The notes beneath the pieces are model-generated. The model saw only the letters and a list, made by a program, of their open reading frames with translations, did not search any database and had not been told where the DNA came from. The translations under genes and the position numbers were made by a program. Shown in pieces: positions 1 through 5,059 of a DNA stretch of 37,864 bases (position 1 is its first letter; every line of letters starts with the position of its first letter). Source of the stretch: a virus; IMG/VR virus record IMGVR_UViG_3300046499_000163, positions 1-37,864 of that record; one strand, written 5' to 3'.

Positions 1-127
1 ATGGTCTTGATCTTCGTCTTGCCGAAGTCATCGGTGCTGGTATGGCTGAGGATATAGACGCGCTTGTGGTCTGGTAGCGCGCTCGCGGCCATCAGCACAT
101 CCCATGCATGGCGGGCGATTTCGTTGT
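1..127. repeat. Direct terminal repeat, left copy (contig overlap)
   Basis: These 127 bases are identical to 37738-37864. An exact 127-base overlap is the signature of a circular contig from a de Bruijn assembler using k=127, and the reading frame of the ATPase gene runs intact across the joined ends. It is therefore most likely an assembly overlap on a circular or circularly permuted molecule and not a biological terminal repeat. The unique genome would be 37,737 bp. Confidence 0.95.
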
Positions 128-443
128 ACTTGGCGAAAGCGGCGTTGCCAGTCTCCACGTCCGTCACGCGGCGCATGAACTCATTTGCCAGCACGTACTG
201 AAAGTCATCAACCACGATGATTTCCTTGCTGGTCTTCTGCATGGCGGCCACGATCTGCGCACTGCTATCCGTCACGAAAACAGAGCCGGCCTTCCCCTTG
301 GCGATGGGCTTCCAGTTGGCAGAGCGGAACGGAAGCGGCTTCTTGACTGCCTGGATCAGCAGCGTCTGTTCCGGGTCAAGATTGCGCATGCTGGTGCTCT
401 TGCCTGTGCCGCTCTCACCGATGATCAAAGTTGCGATGCTCAT
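1..443 (-). CDS. Sak4-like RecA-fold ATPase, N-terminal part (gene continues at 37737)
   Basis: This is the first two thirds of a gene that crosses the contig ends. Joined to 37518-37737 it encodes 220 residues. A Walker A motif, GESGTGKST, is at residues 9-17 and a Walker B strand, IIVVDD, at about 75-80, as in the phage AAA_24/Sak4 group of RecA-fold ATPases. Those proteins bind single-stranded DNA and promote annealing together with a phage SSB, and an SSB-like gene lies directly upstream in the leftward direction (36863-37504). The ATG at 441-443 follows an AAGGAA ribosome site 8 bases away. The start region GAAAAGGAATCAGA is shared with the SSB-like gene. The ATPase fold is clear; annealing function is inferred from context. 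Confidence 0.85.
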   Translation of the reverse strand, partial: MSIATLIIGESGTGKSTSMRNLDPEQTLLIQAVKKPLPFRSANWKPIAKGKAGSVFVTDSSAQIVAAMQKTSKEIIVVDDFQYVLANEFMRRVTDVETGNAAFAKYNEIARHAWDVLMAASALPDHKRVYILSHTSTDDFGKTKIKT

Positions 444-561
444 GATCTGATTCCTTTTCTGATTGATTGAACTGCTCTTTGCGCGCCTCGTACCAGTCCA
501 TCATTTCGAGCATTTCGTACTGCTCTCGCAGAGCGACGGTCTGCCAGTAAGCGGGGTCCAT
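415..561 (-). CDS. Small hypothetical protein (48 aa)
   Basis: A 48-residue leftward ORF overlapping the ATPase start by 29 bases and lying 2 bases after the stop of the preceding gene. The protein is rich in Glu, Gln, Met and aromatic residues (starts MDPAYWQTVA), with a charged helix and an acidic, His-containing tail. A GAGG lies 11 bases before the ATG. A competing frame covering 440-679 is Arg-rich and reads like a shadow. No family is recognised. Its place in the tightly packed leftward operon suggests it is expressed together with the recombination genes. Confidence 0.5.
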   Translation of the reverse strand: MDPAYWQTVALREQYEMLEMMDWYEARKEQFNQSEKESDHEHRNFDHR

Positions 562-563
562 GG

Positions 564-755
564 CTACGCCAACCTCGCGCCAGTGCTCGGGTGATAGGTG
601 CCCCGAGCCGGCGCGTTCTTCGGGTGGGCCACGTAGCGCTCGCCCAGGTCGCGGATCTGCTGCATGCGGCGCGAGGCAAGGATCAGTTCGTGTCGCTCCA
701 TCGGGGTGAGGTCGGCGGTGACGTGCTTCACGTCGCCAATGGTCGGGAAGTTCAT
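564..755 (-). CDS. Small hypothetical protein (63 aa)
   Basis: A 63-residue protein, MNFPTIGDVKHVTADLTPME and onward, ending in a basic Gly/Ser/Thr tail. The ATG at 753-755 has a strong GGAGG site 5 bases upstream, lying within the last codons of the 757-885 gene, so the two genes look translationally coupled. An upstream in-frame ATG at 788 is less likely because it lies inside that gene and lacks a comparable site. The middle, rich in Met, Arg and Leu, looks helical. No domain is recognised. Confidence 0.65.
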   Translation of the reverse strand: MNFPTIGDVKHVTADLTPMERHELILASRRMQQIRDLGERYVAHPKNAPARGTYHPSTGARLA

Positions 756-756
756 T

Positions 757-885
757 TCAGCCTCCAAAAGCCTGCACAAGGTTCGCAATCATCAGCACCG
801 TGAACAGCGCCCAGAAGACCGCCAGCGCGGCTCTCGTGTTCTGGCGCTGCATGGCGCGGCGGATGATGGGATCGTCGGGATGCAT
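757..885 (-). CDS. Small single-span membrane protein (42 aa)
   Basis: A 42-residue ORF. The N-terminal half is charged (MHPDDPIIRRAMQRQNTR). It is followed by one hydrophobic helix at about residues 19-38 that contains Ala, Val, Leu, Phe and Trp, and it ends Phe-Gly-Gly. This predicts one inner-membrane segment with the basic end in the cytoplasm. The stop codon overlaps the ribosome site of the next leftward gene. No homologue is recognised. Tiny membrane proteins in early phage operons often act on host envelope or energy functions, but nothing here shows which. Confidence 0.6.
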   Translation of the reverse strand: MHPDDPIIRRAMQRQNTRAALAVFWALFTVLMIANLVQAFGG

Positions 886-888
886 GCT

Positions 889-1206
889 CTACTCCGCCCA
901 CATCTCAGCAACGCGATCACGCGCTTCATCGCGCTTCCGGTCGGCCATCTCACCTTCTGCTGCTTCCGCCTCGTCCTTCAGGCTCTGCCAGCAGGGCGCA
1001 ATCAGGTCGTCGCTCTGCAAGTCGCCCTTGAACTCGTGCCACGCCGCGCCGATCTGCACGCGCACGTTCCAGATGCCGATGCATTCCGGCGTGCCGGTGA
1101 GGGAGTCGGCGGGCTGGTGCTCGAAGTCGATGTGCATCGAGCCTTCGAGGCTCATGCCGGCCGGCCCTTCGAAGGTGGCGTCGATGATTGTTCGTTTGGA
1201 GGTCAT
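889..1206 (-). CDS. Hypothetical phage protein (105 aa)
   Basis: A 105-residue acidic protein starting MTSKRTIIDATFEGPAGMSL. The start at 1204-1206 overlaps the upstream gene's stop by 4 bases (ATGA), the usual coupling in this operon, so the longer ATG at 1404 is rejected. The first 60 residues alternate in a beta-like pattern. The last 35 are a highly charged helix rich in Glu, Ala, Arg and Asp. There is no signal or membrane segment. No family is recognised. Confidence 0.7.
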   Translation of the reverse strand: MTSKRTIIDATFEGPAGMSLEGSMHIDFEHQPADSLTGTPECIGIWNVRVQIGAAWHEFKGDLQSDDLIAPCWQSLKDEAEAAEGEMADRKRDEARDRVAEMWAE

Positions 1207-1439
1207 GCTTGCCCCTTGGTTTTTGCGAGGACGGCATCCGCTGCGTCGAGGATCTGGCAAATCATCCTGCTCTCGCTTTTGTCGACGCGATAAATTGAGT
1301 CCAACTCGTGCGCAGGCATCGAAGCGCCCGAGACCGACTGGAGGGCCGACGCAGCCCATTGCAGCGCCTCCACCAACTCCCGCAGCAAATTTTCGTGGCC
1401 GCATGCGCGGTTGATGGCTGCTTCCTGTGCTTTTGTCAT
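1203..1439 (-). CDS. Hypothetical phage protein (78 aa)
   Basis: A 78-residue protein starting MTKAQEAAINRACGHENLLR and mostly helical by composition (Ala, Leu, Glu, Gln). The ATG at 1437-1439 is preferred over the one at 1520 because the latter begins inside the upstream gene and adds a Pro-rich, shadow-like extension. The stop overlaps the next start by 4 bases. Small helical proteins of this type (ending in AADAVLAKTKG-like sequence) are common accessory genes of proteobacterial phages. Function is unknown. Confidence 0.65.
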   Translation of the reverse strand: MTKAQEAAINRACGHENLLRELVEALQWAASALQSVSGASMPAHELDSIYRVDKSESRMICQILDAADAVLAKTKGQA

Positions 1440-1440
1440 G

Positions 1441-1743
1441 TCAGGCTCCAGTTGCCTTGGAGATGGCGGCACAGGCAGCGATGGCGCGTTCGTCATCGCG
1501 GGAAACTGCGCGGCTGCCACCGTGATCGCAGATGAGATTCCTCAGCGCCTCAAGCAACTCTGGCGCGGCGGCGATCAGGCGGGCGTTGGCTAGGCACTCG
1601 TCATGCGCACCTTCGTCGCGAATCCGGATATCGGGGAAGCACTCGGCAACGACGGCGGGTCCATCGCTCAAGATGCCGATGTCTCCGGATTCGTCACCGG
1701 CATGTTTGAAGGTCCAAGGCCCTGGCGTATGTGTCGTGCTCAT
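1441..1743 (-). CDS. HTPGPW-type phage accessory protein (100 aa)
   Basis: A 100-residue protein of a widespread uncharacterised phage family. It opens with Thr-His-Thr-Pro-Gly-Pro-Trp at about residues 3-9, has a beta-rich middle, and carries the typical NARLIAAAPELLEALRNL helix at about 53-70. The family occurs in many proteobacterial phage early regions and has no established function. The start overlaps the stop of the 1740-2075 gene by 4 bases. The family pattern is recognised from its motifs; no role can be read from it. Confidence 0.8.
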   Translation of the reverse strand: MSTTHTPGPWTFKHAGDESGDIGILSDGPAVVAECFPDIRIRDEGAHDECLANARLIAAAPELLEALRNLICDHGGSRAVSRDDERAIAACAAISKATGA

Positions 1744-2075
1744 GCCACCCTCGCCGTGCCATTGAAAGCCAGCAGATTCGACATCCCCGCCCGACGCTGG
1801 CGCTGCATGCCTTCGAGTTCCGTGATCGCCGCGTCAATCTCCGCGTCCTGCGCGATCACCAGCCCGATCACGTCATACTGGTAGCGCTGCAGCAGCTCGC
1901 GGCCGAGGGAGGCCATGGCGCGGTCGCTGAGGTCGCCGCGCAGCACTGCGTTGGCGATGGCGCAGAGATACGGGCTGGCGTCGATGTCGTTGTCATTGAC
2001 GATGTCGAAGGCATCGAGCGACACGTCTTGCGCTACGGCGCGTTCGGCTGCGTTGAAGGATTGGGGGAGGGGCAT
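1740..2075 (-). CDS. Hypothetical phage protein (111 aa)
   Basis: A 111-residue acidic protein, MPLPQSFNAAERAVAQDVSL and onward, rich in Asp and Ala, with a predicted helical core containing LGRELLQRYQYDVIGLVIAQ at about residues 57-76 and a short basic stretch near 92-95. It is coupled to the next gene by a 4-base overlap. A 46-base gap separates it from the small membrane-protein gene upstream. No known domain is seen. Confidence 0.65.
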   Translation of the reverse strand: MPLPQSFNAAERAVAQDVSLDAFDIVNDNDIDASPYLCAIANAVLRGDLSDRAMASLGRELLQRYQYDVIGLVIAQDAEIDAAITELEGMQRQRRAGMSNLLAFNGTARVA

Positions 2076-2121
2076 GGCGGGCTCTTTTCAATGGCCAGCC
2101 CTTTCGGGCCGGCGTCCTTGA

Positions 2122-2241
2122 TTAATGAAGCAGATCCTTCAGCGCCTTCAATGTCGCGCCGATGGTCTGATACTTCTTGCCGGCCCAGAAACCGGCATAG
2201 GCCGCGCCCAAGAGCGACGCAAGCAGGATCAGATCGACCAT
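2122..2241 (-). CDS. Small membrane protein (39 aa)
   Basis: A 39-residue ORF starting MVDLILLASLLGAAYAGFWA, so one transmembrane helix spans about residues 2-20. It is followed by a Lys-rich amphipathic helix ending in LKALKDLLH and then a TAA stop. The gene lies between the VWA gene, 5 bases away, and the 1740-2075 gene. An N-terminal anchor with a short cytoplasmic tail is the simplest reading. It could act with the VWA protein next to it, but only the spacing suggests this. Confidence 0.6.
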   Translation of the reverse strand: MVDLILLASLLGAAYAGFWAGKKYQTIGATLKALKDLLH

Positions 2242-2246
2242 GGCAA

Positions 2247-2855
2247 TCAGTCGTTGATGGCGGCCAGCACCAAGTCGGCAGTCGTGGCGAACTTCTCAGC
2301 CTCGGCAACCGTCTTGGCATCAACGATGTCGAACTTGCAGCCGGTCAGGTCATCGTCCAGCGCACGGAGATAGGACGTCGCGCTGGCATCGTCACCCACC
2401 TGCACGAACAGAATCGTCAGGGCATCGTCGGTTTCCTGCTGGTGCGATGCCTTGCGGATGACTTCGGCCGCAGCCTGCTTGTCGTCCGGCACGCCGTCCG
2501 TGAAAACGATGACGAAATCCTTTTTGTCCGACTTGCCGGCCAGACCCAAAGCAGCGGTCAGCGCCTCAGCCAGCGGTGTCGAGCCGCGCGGCGAGTTGGC
2601 GGCGAACACGTCGCGGATGTTGGCGCTGGTCACGCCATCTTGGGCGGTAACGCTAGAGCCGCTGAAGAGCACAAGGCCCATGCCGTCGCTGTCGATCTTC
2701 TCGATGTCGCGGATGAAGGTCATCGCGCTTTCCTGCACGGCCTCCCAGCGCGTGACGTTCGAGCCAGCCTTGACCGGCTCGCCCATCGAGCCGGATTTGT
2801 CGATCACGACGATGAAGTCGTATTCGGAGAGCGCTGCGGTATTGAGATTGGTCAT
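2247..2855 (-). CDS. von Willebrand factor A domain protein, TerF-like
   Basis: A 202-residue protein that is almost entirely one VWA domain. The metal-ion-dependent adhesion site is complete: Asp19-x-Ser21-x-Ser23, Thr93 in a GSTPLAEAL loop, and Asp120 in FTDG. The C-terminal part (VQVGDD, then YLRALDDDL and FDIVD) resembles the VWA domain of TerF and TerY proteins of tellurite-resistance loci. Such domains bind a divalent metal and a partner protein. There is no signal peptide, so it acts in the cytoplasm. The ATG at 2853-2855 follows an AGGAAA site; the ATG at 2894 adds an unsupported N-terminus. It is the second gene after PL, so it should be made early. Function in the phage is unknown. 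Confidence 0.85.
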   Translation of the reverse strand: MTNLNTAALSEYDFIVVIDKSGSMGEPVKAGSNVTRWEAVQESAMTFIRDIEKIDSDGMGLVLFSGSSVTAQDGVTSANIRDVFAANSPRGSTPLAEALTAALGLAGKSDKKDFVIVFTDGVPDDKQAAAEVIRKASHQQETDDALTILFVQVGDDASATSYLRALDDDLTGCKFDIVDAKTVAEAEKFATTADLVLAAIND

Positions 2856-2921
2856 GAGAATTTCCTGGTGACTGCCAGTGATGGAGAGGCCCACCGGCTA
2901 TGGCCTATTTCGGGGTGTTCC

Positions 2922-3095
2922 TTAGCGGTACATCACCAGCGGCAGCGCGCCGCCATCCGCTGCGAGATTGGCGGCGACGGTGCTGAACCACTTCGTGCCG
3001 CGCACGTCCTTGGTGTAGCGCTTGCCCGTCGCGCGGAGGTAGGTCTTGCCGATGATGATTCCGGCAATGTGCTGGGCGTTGTCTTTGAGGTTCAT
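2922..3095 (-). CDS. First gene of the leftward operon, hypothetical (57 aa)
   Basis: A 57-residue protein starting MNLKDNAQHIAGIIIGKTYL, moderately basic and ending in VMYR. The ATG at 3093-3095 has GGAG 6 bases upstream; the ATG at 3107 would remove that site. It is the first gene after PL, about 30 bases downstream of the -10 box, where lambda-type phages keep an antitermination gene. It is not obviously Arg-rich like N proteins, so that role is only a positional guess. Confidence 0.65.
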   Translation of the reverse strand: MNLKDNAQHIAGIIIGKTYLRATGKRYTKDVRGTKWFSTVAANLAADGGALPLVMYR

Positions 3096-3130
3096 CTGCG
3101 GCTCCATCGGGTTCGTGCTGCGATGGAGTT

Positions 3131-3159
3131 ACTATAGCAATGCTTTAGCTGCTATGCAA
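3131..3159 (-). promoter_or_regulatory. PL promoter of the leftward early operon
   Basis: On the minus strand a -35 box TTGCAT (3154-3159) and a -10 box TATAGT (3131-3136) are separated by exactly 17 bases. Transcription would start near 3124, upstream of the 57-residue gene. Both boxes lie within operator palindromes, so a bound repressor would block polymerase directly. Spacing and box matches equal those of PR. Confidence 0.8.
3132..3148. promoter_or_regulatory. Operator OL1 (17-bp palindrome over PL -10)
   Basis: CTATAGC-AAT-GCTTTAG, matching the consensus CTATAGC-N3-GCTATAG with one mismatch in the right arm. It covers the -10 box of PL. Its centre is 25 bp from that of OL2, which would put two dimers on nearly the same face at about 2.4 turns. 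An extra half-site pair, GCTAT-GCA-ATAGC at 3151-3163, overlaps OL2. Confidence 0.8.
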
Positions 3160-3173
3160 TAGCGCTGCTATAG
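3157..3173. promoter_or_regulatory. Operator OL2 (17-bp palindrome over PL -35)
   Basis: CAATAGC-GCT-GCTATAG, matching the consensus with one mismatch in the left arm. It overlaps the -35 box of PL. Together with OL1 and the two sites near 4.4 kb it forms a four-member set. The repressor or Cro of this phage is the obvious ligand. Confidence 0.8.
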
Positions 3174-3190
3174 TTTTTTGCTACAGGCGC

Positions 3191-3214
3191 AAAAAAGCCC
3201 GCACGAGGCGGGCT
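3191..3214 (-). terminator. Rho-independent terminator of the repressor operon
   Basis: Read leftward, AGCCCGC, a 5-base loop and GCGGGCT form a 7-bp stem (3196-3214), followed by six T (3191-3196). It lies just downstream of the lipoprotein gene and just upstream of the PL operators. It would stop repressor-operon transcripts before they enter the early left operon. Confidence 0.9.
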
Positions 3215-3241
3215 GGTCTTTAGGCGCTCAGGCGCGAAGGA

Positions 3242-3643
3242 CTAGAACTTCCAGATGCAGCGCCAGGACTCAGCCTCTTCCACCGGATGCTCAGCAAGGG
3301 CGACATCATAGGATGGCGGAGAATACTGTTTGGTCACGCACTTCAAGCCATGGACATTGAAAAGCGTATTCATGAGGACGGTCAAAAACGCGCTCCGGCT
3401 ATCGCTGTAGACGCAATCGTAAGGAGCTTTGAGGGTAGGGCTTGTCTTTACCGTATAGGCGATAGCGCTCATGCAGTCACTCCTGTCGGCGTATGGGACA
3501 AATATCCATGTCTGGTGCCCACCCTCCCGACCGGTCGCCCAGGGGTGCCAATTTAATGCATCTTCCTTGCCGCAGCCGCTGAGCATCGTGCAAATCGCTA
3601 GCGCGCTTAATCCTGCGAGCCGCAACTTCCCCCGGTTCCACAT
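3242..3643 (-). CDS. Predicted lipoprotein in the repressor operon
   Basis: A 133-residue protein with a classical lipoprotein signal: basic N-terminus (Trp-Asn-Arg-Gly-Lys), hydrophobic stretch at about residues 9-20 and lipobox Leu21-Ser-Gly-Cys24. Lipid modification at Cys24 leaves a mature chain of about 110 residues with four further cysteines, which could form two disulfides in the periplasm. Position +2 is Gly, not Asp, so outer-membrane sorting is possible. The ATG follows a GGGGAG site. It is the last gene of the repressor operon before the terminator, so it is probably made in lysogens. Phage lipoproteins made this way can exclude other phages (T5 Llp is a known case). That role is inference here and no family match is recognised. 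Confidence 0.8.
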   Translation of the reverse strand: MWNRGKLRLAGLSALAICTMLSGCGKEDALNWHPWATGREGGHQTWIFVPYADRSDCMSAIAYTVKTSPTLKAPYDCVYSDSRSAFLTVLMNTLFNVHGLKCVTKQYSPPSYDVALAEHPVEEAESWRCIWKF

Positions 3644-3906
3644 TTAATTTTCTCCCCAAGTGTCTGCAAAAGTTCGCCGGCCACCATGTAGCAGCCTAGC
3701 AACGCTCTGAATGCGTCGCTCTCCCGAAGGTCGGAGCTGCTGTAGTTAATGGCGCCGCCTGGGATGAGCTTGATCTCGATTGTCGGGGTGCGCTCAGATG
3801 CACGCCTTCTGTACTCATCGAGATTGACCACCTTTCCTTTCGTCTTTGGTGCTCTGTGAGGCACTGGAAAACCTAAATATTCGTCTTCTTCTCTCGTGGG
3901 CCTCAT
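3607..3906 (-). CDS. Hypothetical protein between repressor and lipoprotein (99 aa)
   Basis: A 99-residue protein starting MRPTREEDEYLGFPVPHRAP, with a basic segment (LDEYRRRASER, about residues 28-38) and a C-terminal helix containing FRALLGCYMVAGELLQTLGE. It ends with Cys-Gly-Thr-Gly-Gly-Ser-Cys, a possible metal or disulfide pair. It overlaps the repressor C-terminus by 92 bases in another frame and the lipoprotein start by 37 bases. The ribosome site is weak. An extension to the ATG at 3969 reads like shadow sequence. Function unknown; a repressor-operon partner is plausible. Confidence 0.6.
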   Translation of the reverse strand: MRPTREEDEYLGFPVPHRAPKTKGKVVNLDEYRRRASERTPTIEIKLIPGGAINYSSSDLRESDAFRALLGCYMVAGELLQTLGEKIKCGTGGSCGSQD

Positions 3907-4408
3907 CGTGTTTTTCAGATGAGCCCTCCAGCGCAAGTGGCTTGTCACTCGCATCCGGCATGGTGGCACTATTTTCAGGGTTTACGTTGTTTACTTTTTT
4001 TGAAGTCTGACCTGAAAAAGTTTTAAGTTGCACAAGAATTAGGCGCTTCGTTTCATCGCCCAAGTCTCGGTACATGGTAATCAGGTCGATTTCATCTGCG
4101 CTCAGCACAACCTCATCGAGAGAAATTTCAGCATCTTCCGCGCCCGGCCCCGGTTGCTCGCCCAGCATCGCAAACGCCTTCTTGGCCTCTTGCGCGAGCC
4201 GCGGGCTGATTTCCTCCAGCGGGCAGCCGAATCCCTTGGCGTATGCCTCGGCCGCGTCTAGGCTGATCGGCCGCCTTCCGGTGATGTGCTGATAAATCAT
4301 CACCTGACCACCAGGCACACCGAAGTCCCGCGCAAACTTTGCCCGGTTCTTGCCCGCAAATCGCGCGGCCAGGCGCTCGGCCTCTTCGTCTGTTGTCCAC
4401 GTATTCAT
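3815..4408 (-). CDS. Phage repressor, HTH type without a LexA/S24 domain
   Basis: A 197-residue protein. Residues about 8-70 form an XRE-like helix-turn-helix domain (AKFARDFGVPGGQVMIYQHI then GRRPISLDAAEAYAKGF), followed by a linker and an acidic helix near 97-130 (DEIDLITMYRDLGDETKRLI) that may dimerise. The C-terminal 60 residues are charged and low-complexity. No Ala-Gly cleavage site or Ser/Lys catalytic pair of a self-cleaving S24 domain is visible, so RecA-triggered autocleavage is unlikely. The gene is divergent from Cro, and its start codon lies inside an operator, which predicts autoregulation. It plays the CI role by position and domain type. The 3' end overlaps the next gene by 92 bases. 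Confidence 0.85.
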   Translation of the reverse strand: MNTWTTDEEAERLAARFAGKNRAKFARDFGVPGGQVMIYQHITGRRPISLDAAEAYAKGFGCPLEEISPRLAQEAKKAFAMLGEQPGPGAEDAEISLDEVVLSADEIDLITMYRDLGDETKRLILVQLKTFSGQTSKKVNNVNPENSATMPDASDKPLALEGSSEKHDEAHERRRRIFRFSSASQSTKDERKGGQSR

Positions 4409-4423
4409 ATAGCGATGCTATCC
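4407..4423. promoter_or_regulatory. Operator at the repressor start codon
   Basis: A perfect 5-bp palindrome around 3 bases, ATAGC-GAT-GCTAT (4409-4421), placed in the 17-bp frame ATATAGC-GAT-GCTATCC. It touches the repressor start codon (4406-4408) and covers a leftward -10-like TAGCAT (4415-4420). Binding here should shut off repressor synthesis, the arrangement expected for an autoregulatory or Cro-preferred site. Confidence 0.75.
4415..4420 (-). promoter_or_regulatory. Candidate PRM -10 box (leaderless repressor mRNA)
   Basis: On the minus strand TAGCAT matches TATAAT at four of six positions and ends 6 bases before the repressor ATG, so transcription would begin at the start codon. There is no good -35 box 16-18 bases upstream, as for lambda PRM, which needs activation. 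Lambda cI is also leaderless from PRM. Tentative. Confidence 0.4.
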
Positions 4424-4443
4424 ATTAGGAAATAAAGCATGGC

Positions 4444-4472
4444 TTGCAATCGAACTGTAGCGGCGCTATAGT
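4444..4472 (+). promoter_or_regulatory. PR promoter (cro operon)
   Basis: TTGCAA (4444-4449), 17 bases, then TATAGT (4467-4472). Transcription would start at about 4479, the first base of the cro ATG. The -10 box shares its bases with the right arm of the operator at 4455-4471. Confidence 0.85.
4455..4471. promoter_or_regulatory. Operator over PR -10
   Basis: CTGTAGC-GGC-GCTATAG, one mismatch to the CTATAGC-N3-GCTATAG consensus. It overlaps the -10 box of PR, so bound repressor would block cro transcription. It lies 48 bp centre to centre from the operator at the repressor start. Confidence 0.8.
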
Positions 4473-4478
4473 TTGGCC

Positions 4479-4766
4479 ATGGAACATACCGACCGCACCC
4501 CAATCAAGCGCGCCTGCGATGCAGTCAAAGGGCAATCCAAGCTTGCCCGTTTGATCGGCGTCAGCCCCGCGAACGTCAACCAGTGGGTTCTGGGTATTCG
4601 CCCGGTTCCCATCGAGCGGTGCGTCGCCATTGAGCGGGCGACCGGGGGGCTGGTGACTCGCAGAGACCTGCGGCCCGCCGATTGGGAATCGATCTGGCCC
4701 GAGCTGGCCGATGCGCCTCTGCGCGCGGCCGCCCTGCGCACCCAGCCCGAGCCGGCCGCGGCGTGA
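4479..4766 (+). CDS. Cro/YdaS-type DNA-binding protein
   Basis: A 95-residue protein (MEHTDRTPIKRACDAVKGQS start) with the helix-turn-helix of the YdaS/Cro group: SKLARLIGVSPANVNQWVLG at about residues 20-39, then RPVPIERCVAIERATGG. The C-terminus is rich in Ala, Pro and Arg. It is divergent from the repressor and is the first gene of PR, so it should act as Cro, competing for the same palindromes. The ATG at 4479 sits at the predicted transcription start with no ribosome site, so the message appears leaderless; an in-frame TTG at 4473 falls just after the -10 box and is unlikely. Family assignment is strong, exact ligand inferred. Confidence 0.85.
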   Translation: MEHTDRTPIKRACDAVKGQSKLARLIGVSPANVNQWVLGIRPVPIERCVAIERATGGLVTRRDLRPADWESIWPELADAPLRAAALRTQPEPAAA

Positions 4767-4777
4767 GGAGACGAGAG

Positions 4778-5059
4778 ATGACAACAATCCGCAAGGTTAT
4801 TCGCGCACTGCCGCAGTACGACGACTCCATCCTTGAAAGGCTGGAGCGCGCGATAGCGGCAGAGCGCGGTCGGCGGTCGGCGCTTAAGCGAAGCCCACCG
4901 AAAGCGGTTCCGGCGAATCCAGCAGGCACGCAACTAACCCCGCTGGGATCGCAATCGAATGCGCTCCAGGTGCGGGGCTTTTTTCTTCCACCGCAAGTTC
5001 CAGTCGCAGAAAGCCGTACGTGGTGTCCTCGACTTTCTGGCAGCGGAGTAGGGCAGTAG
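4778..5059 (+). CDS. Hypothetical early protein (93 aa)
   Basis: Begins 11 bases after the cro stop with GAGGAG upstream of the ATG, so translation from here is well supported. The first 45 residues (MTTIRKVIRALPQYDDSILE and a charged helix) look like a real protein. The remainder, rich in Pro, Gly and Ser, looks less so and overlaps the convergent gene 4884-5177. A weak terminator hairpin falls at 4963-4984 inside the frame. It might encode a small CII-position protein, but no helix-turn-helix is recognised. Confidence 0.5.
   Translation: MTTIRKVIRALPQYDDSILERLERAIAAERGRRSALKRSPPKAVPANPAGTQLTPLGSQSNALQVRGFFLPPQVPVAESRTWCPRLSGSGVGQ

Noticed and set aside
1731-3137. 468-residue rightward ORF
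   Set aside because: Opposite to a run of well-supported leftward genes including the VWA gene. Composition rich in Arg, His, Val and Gly is typical of a GC-rich shadow frame.
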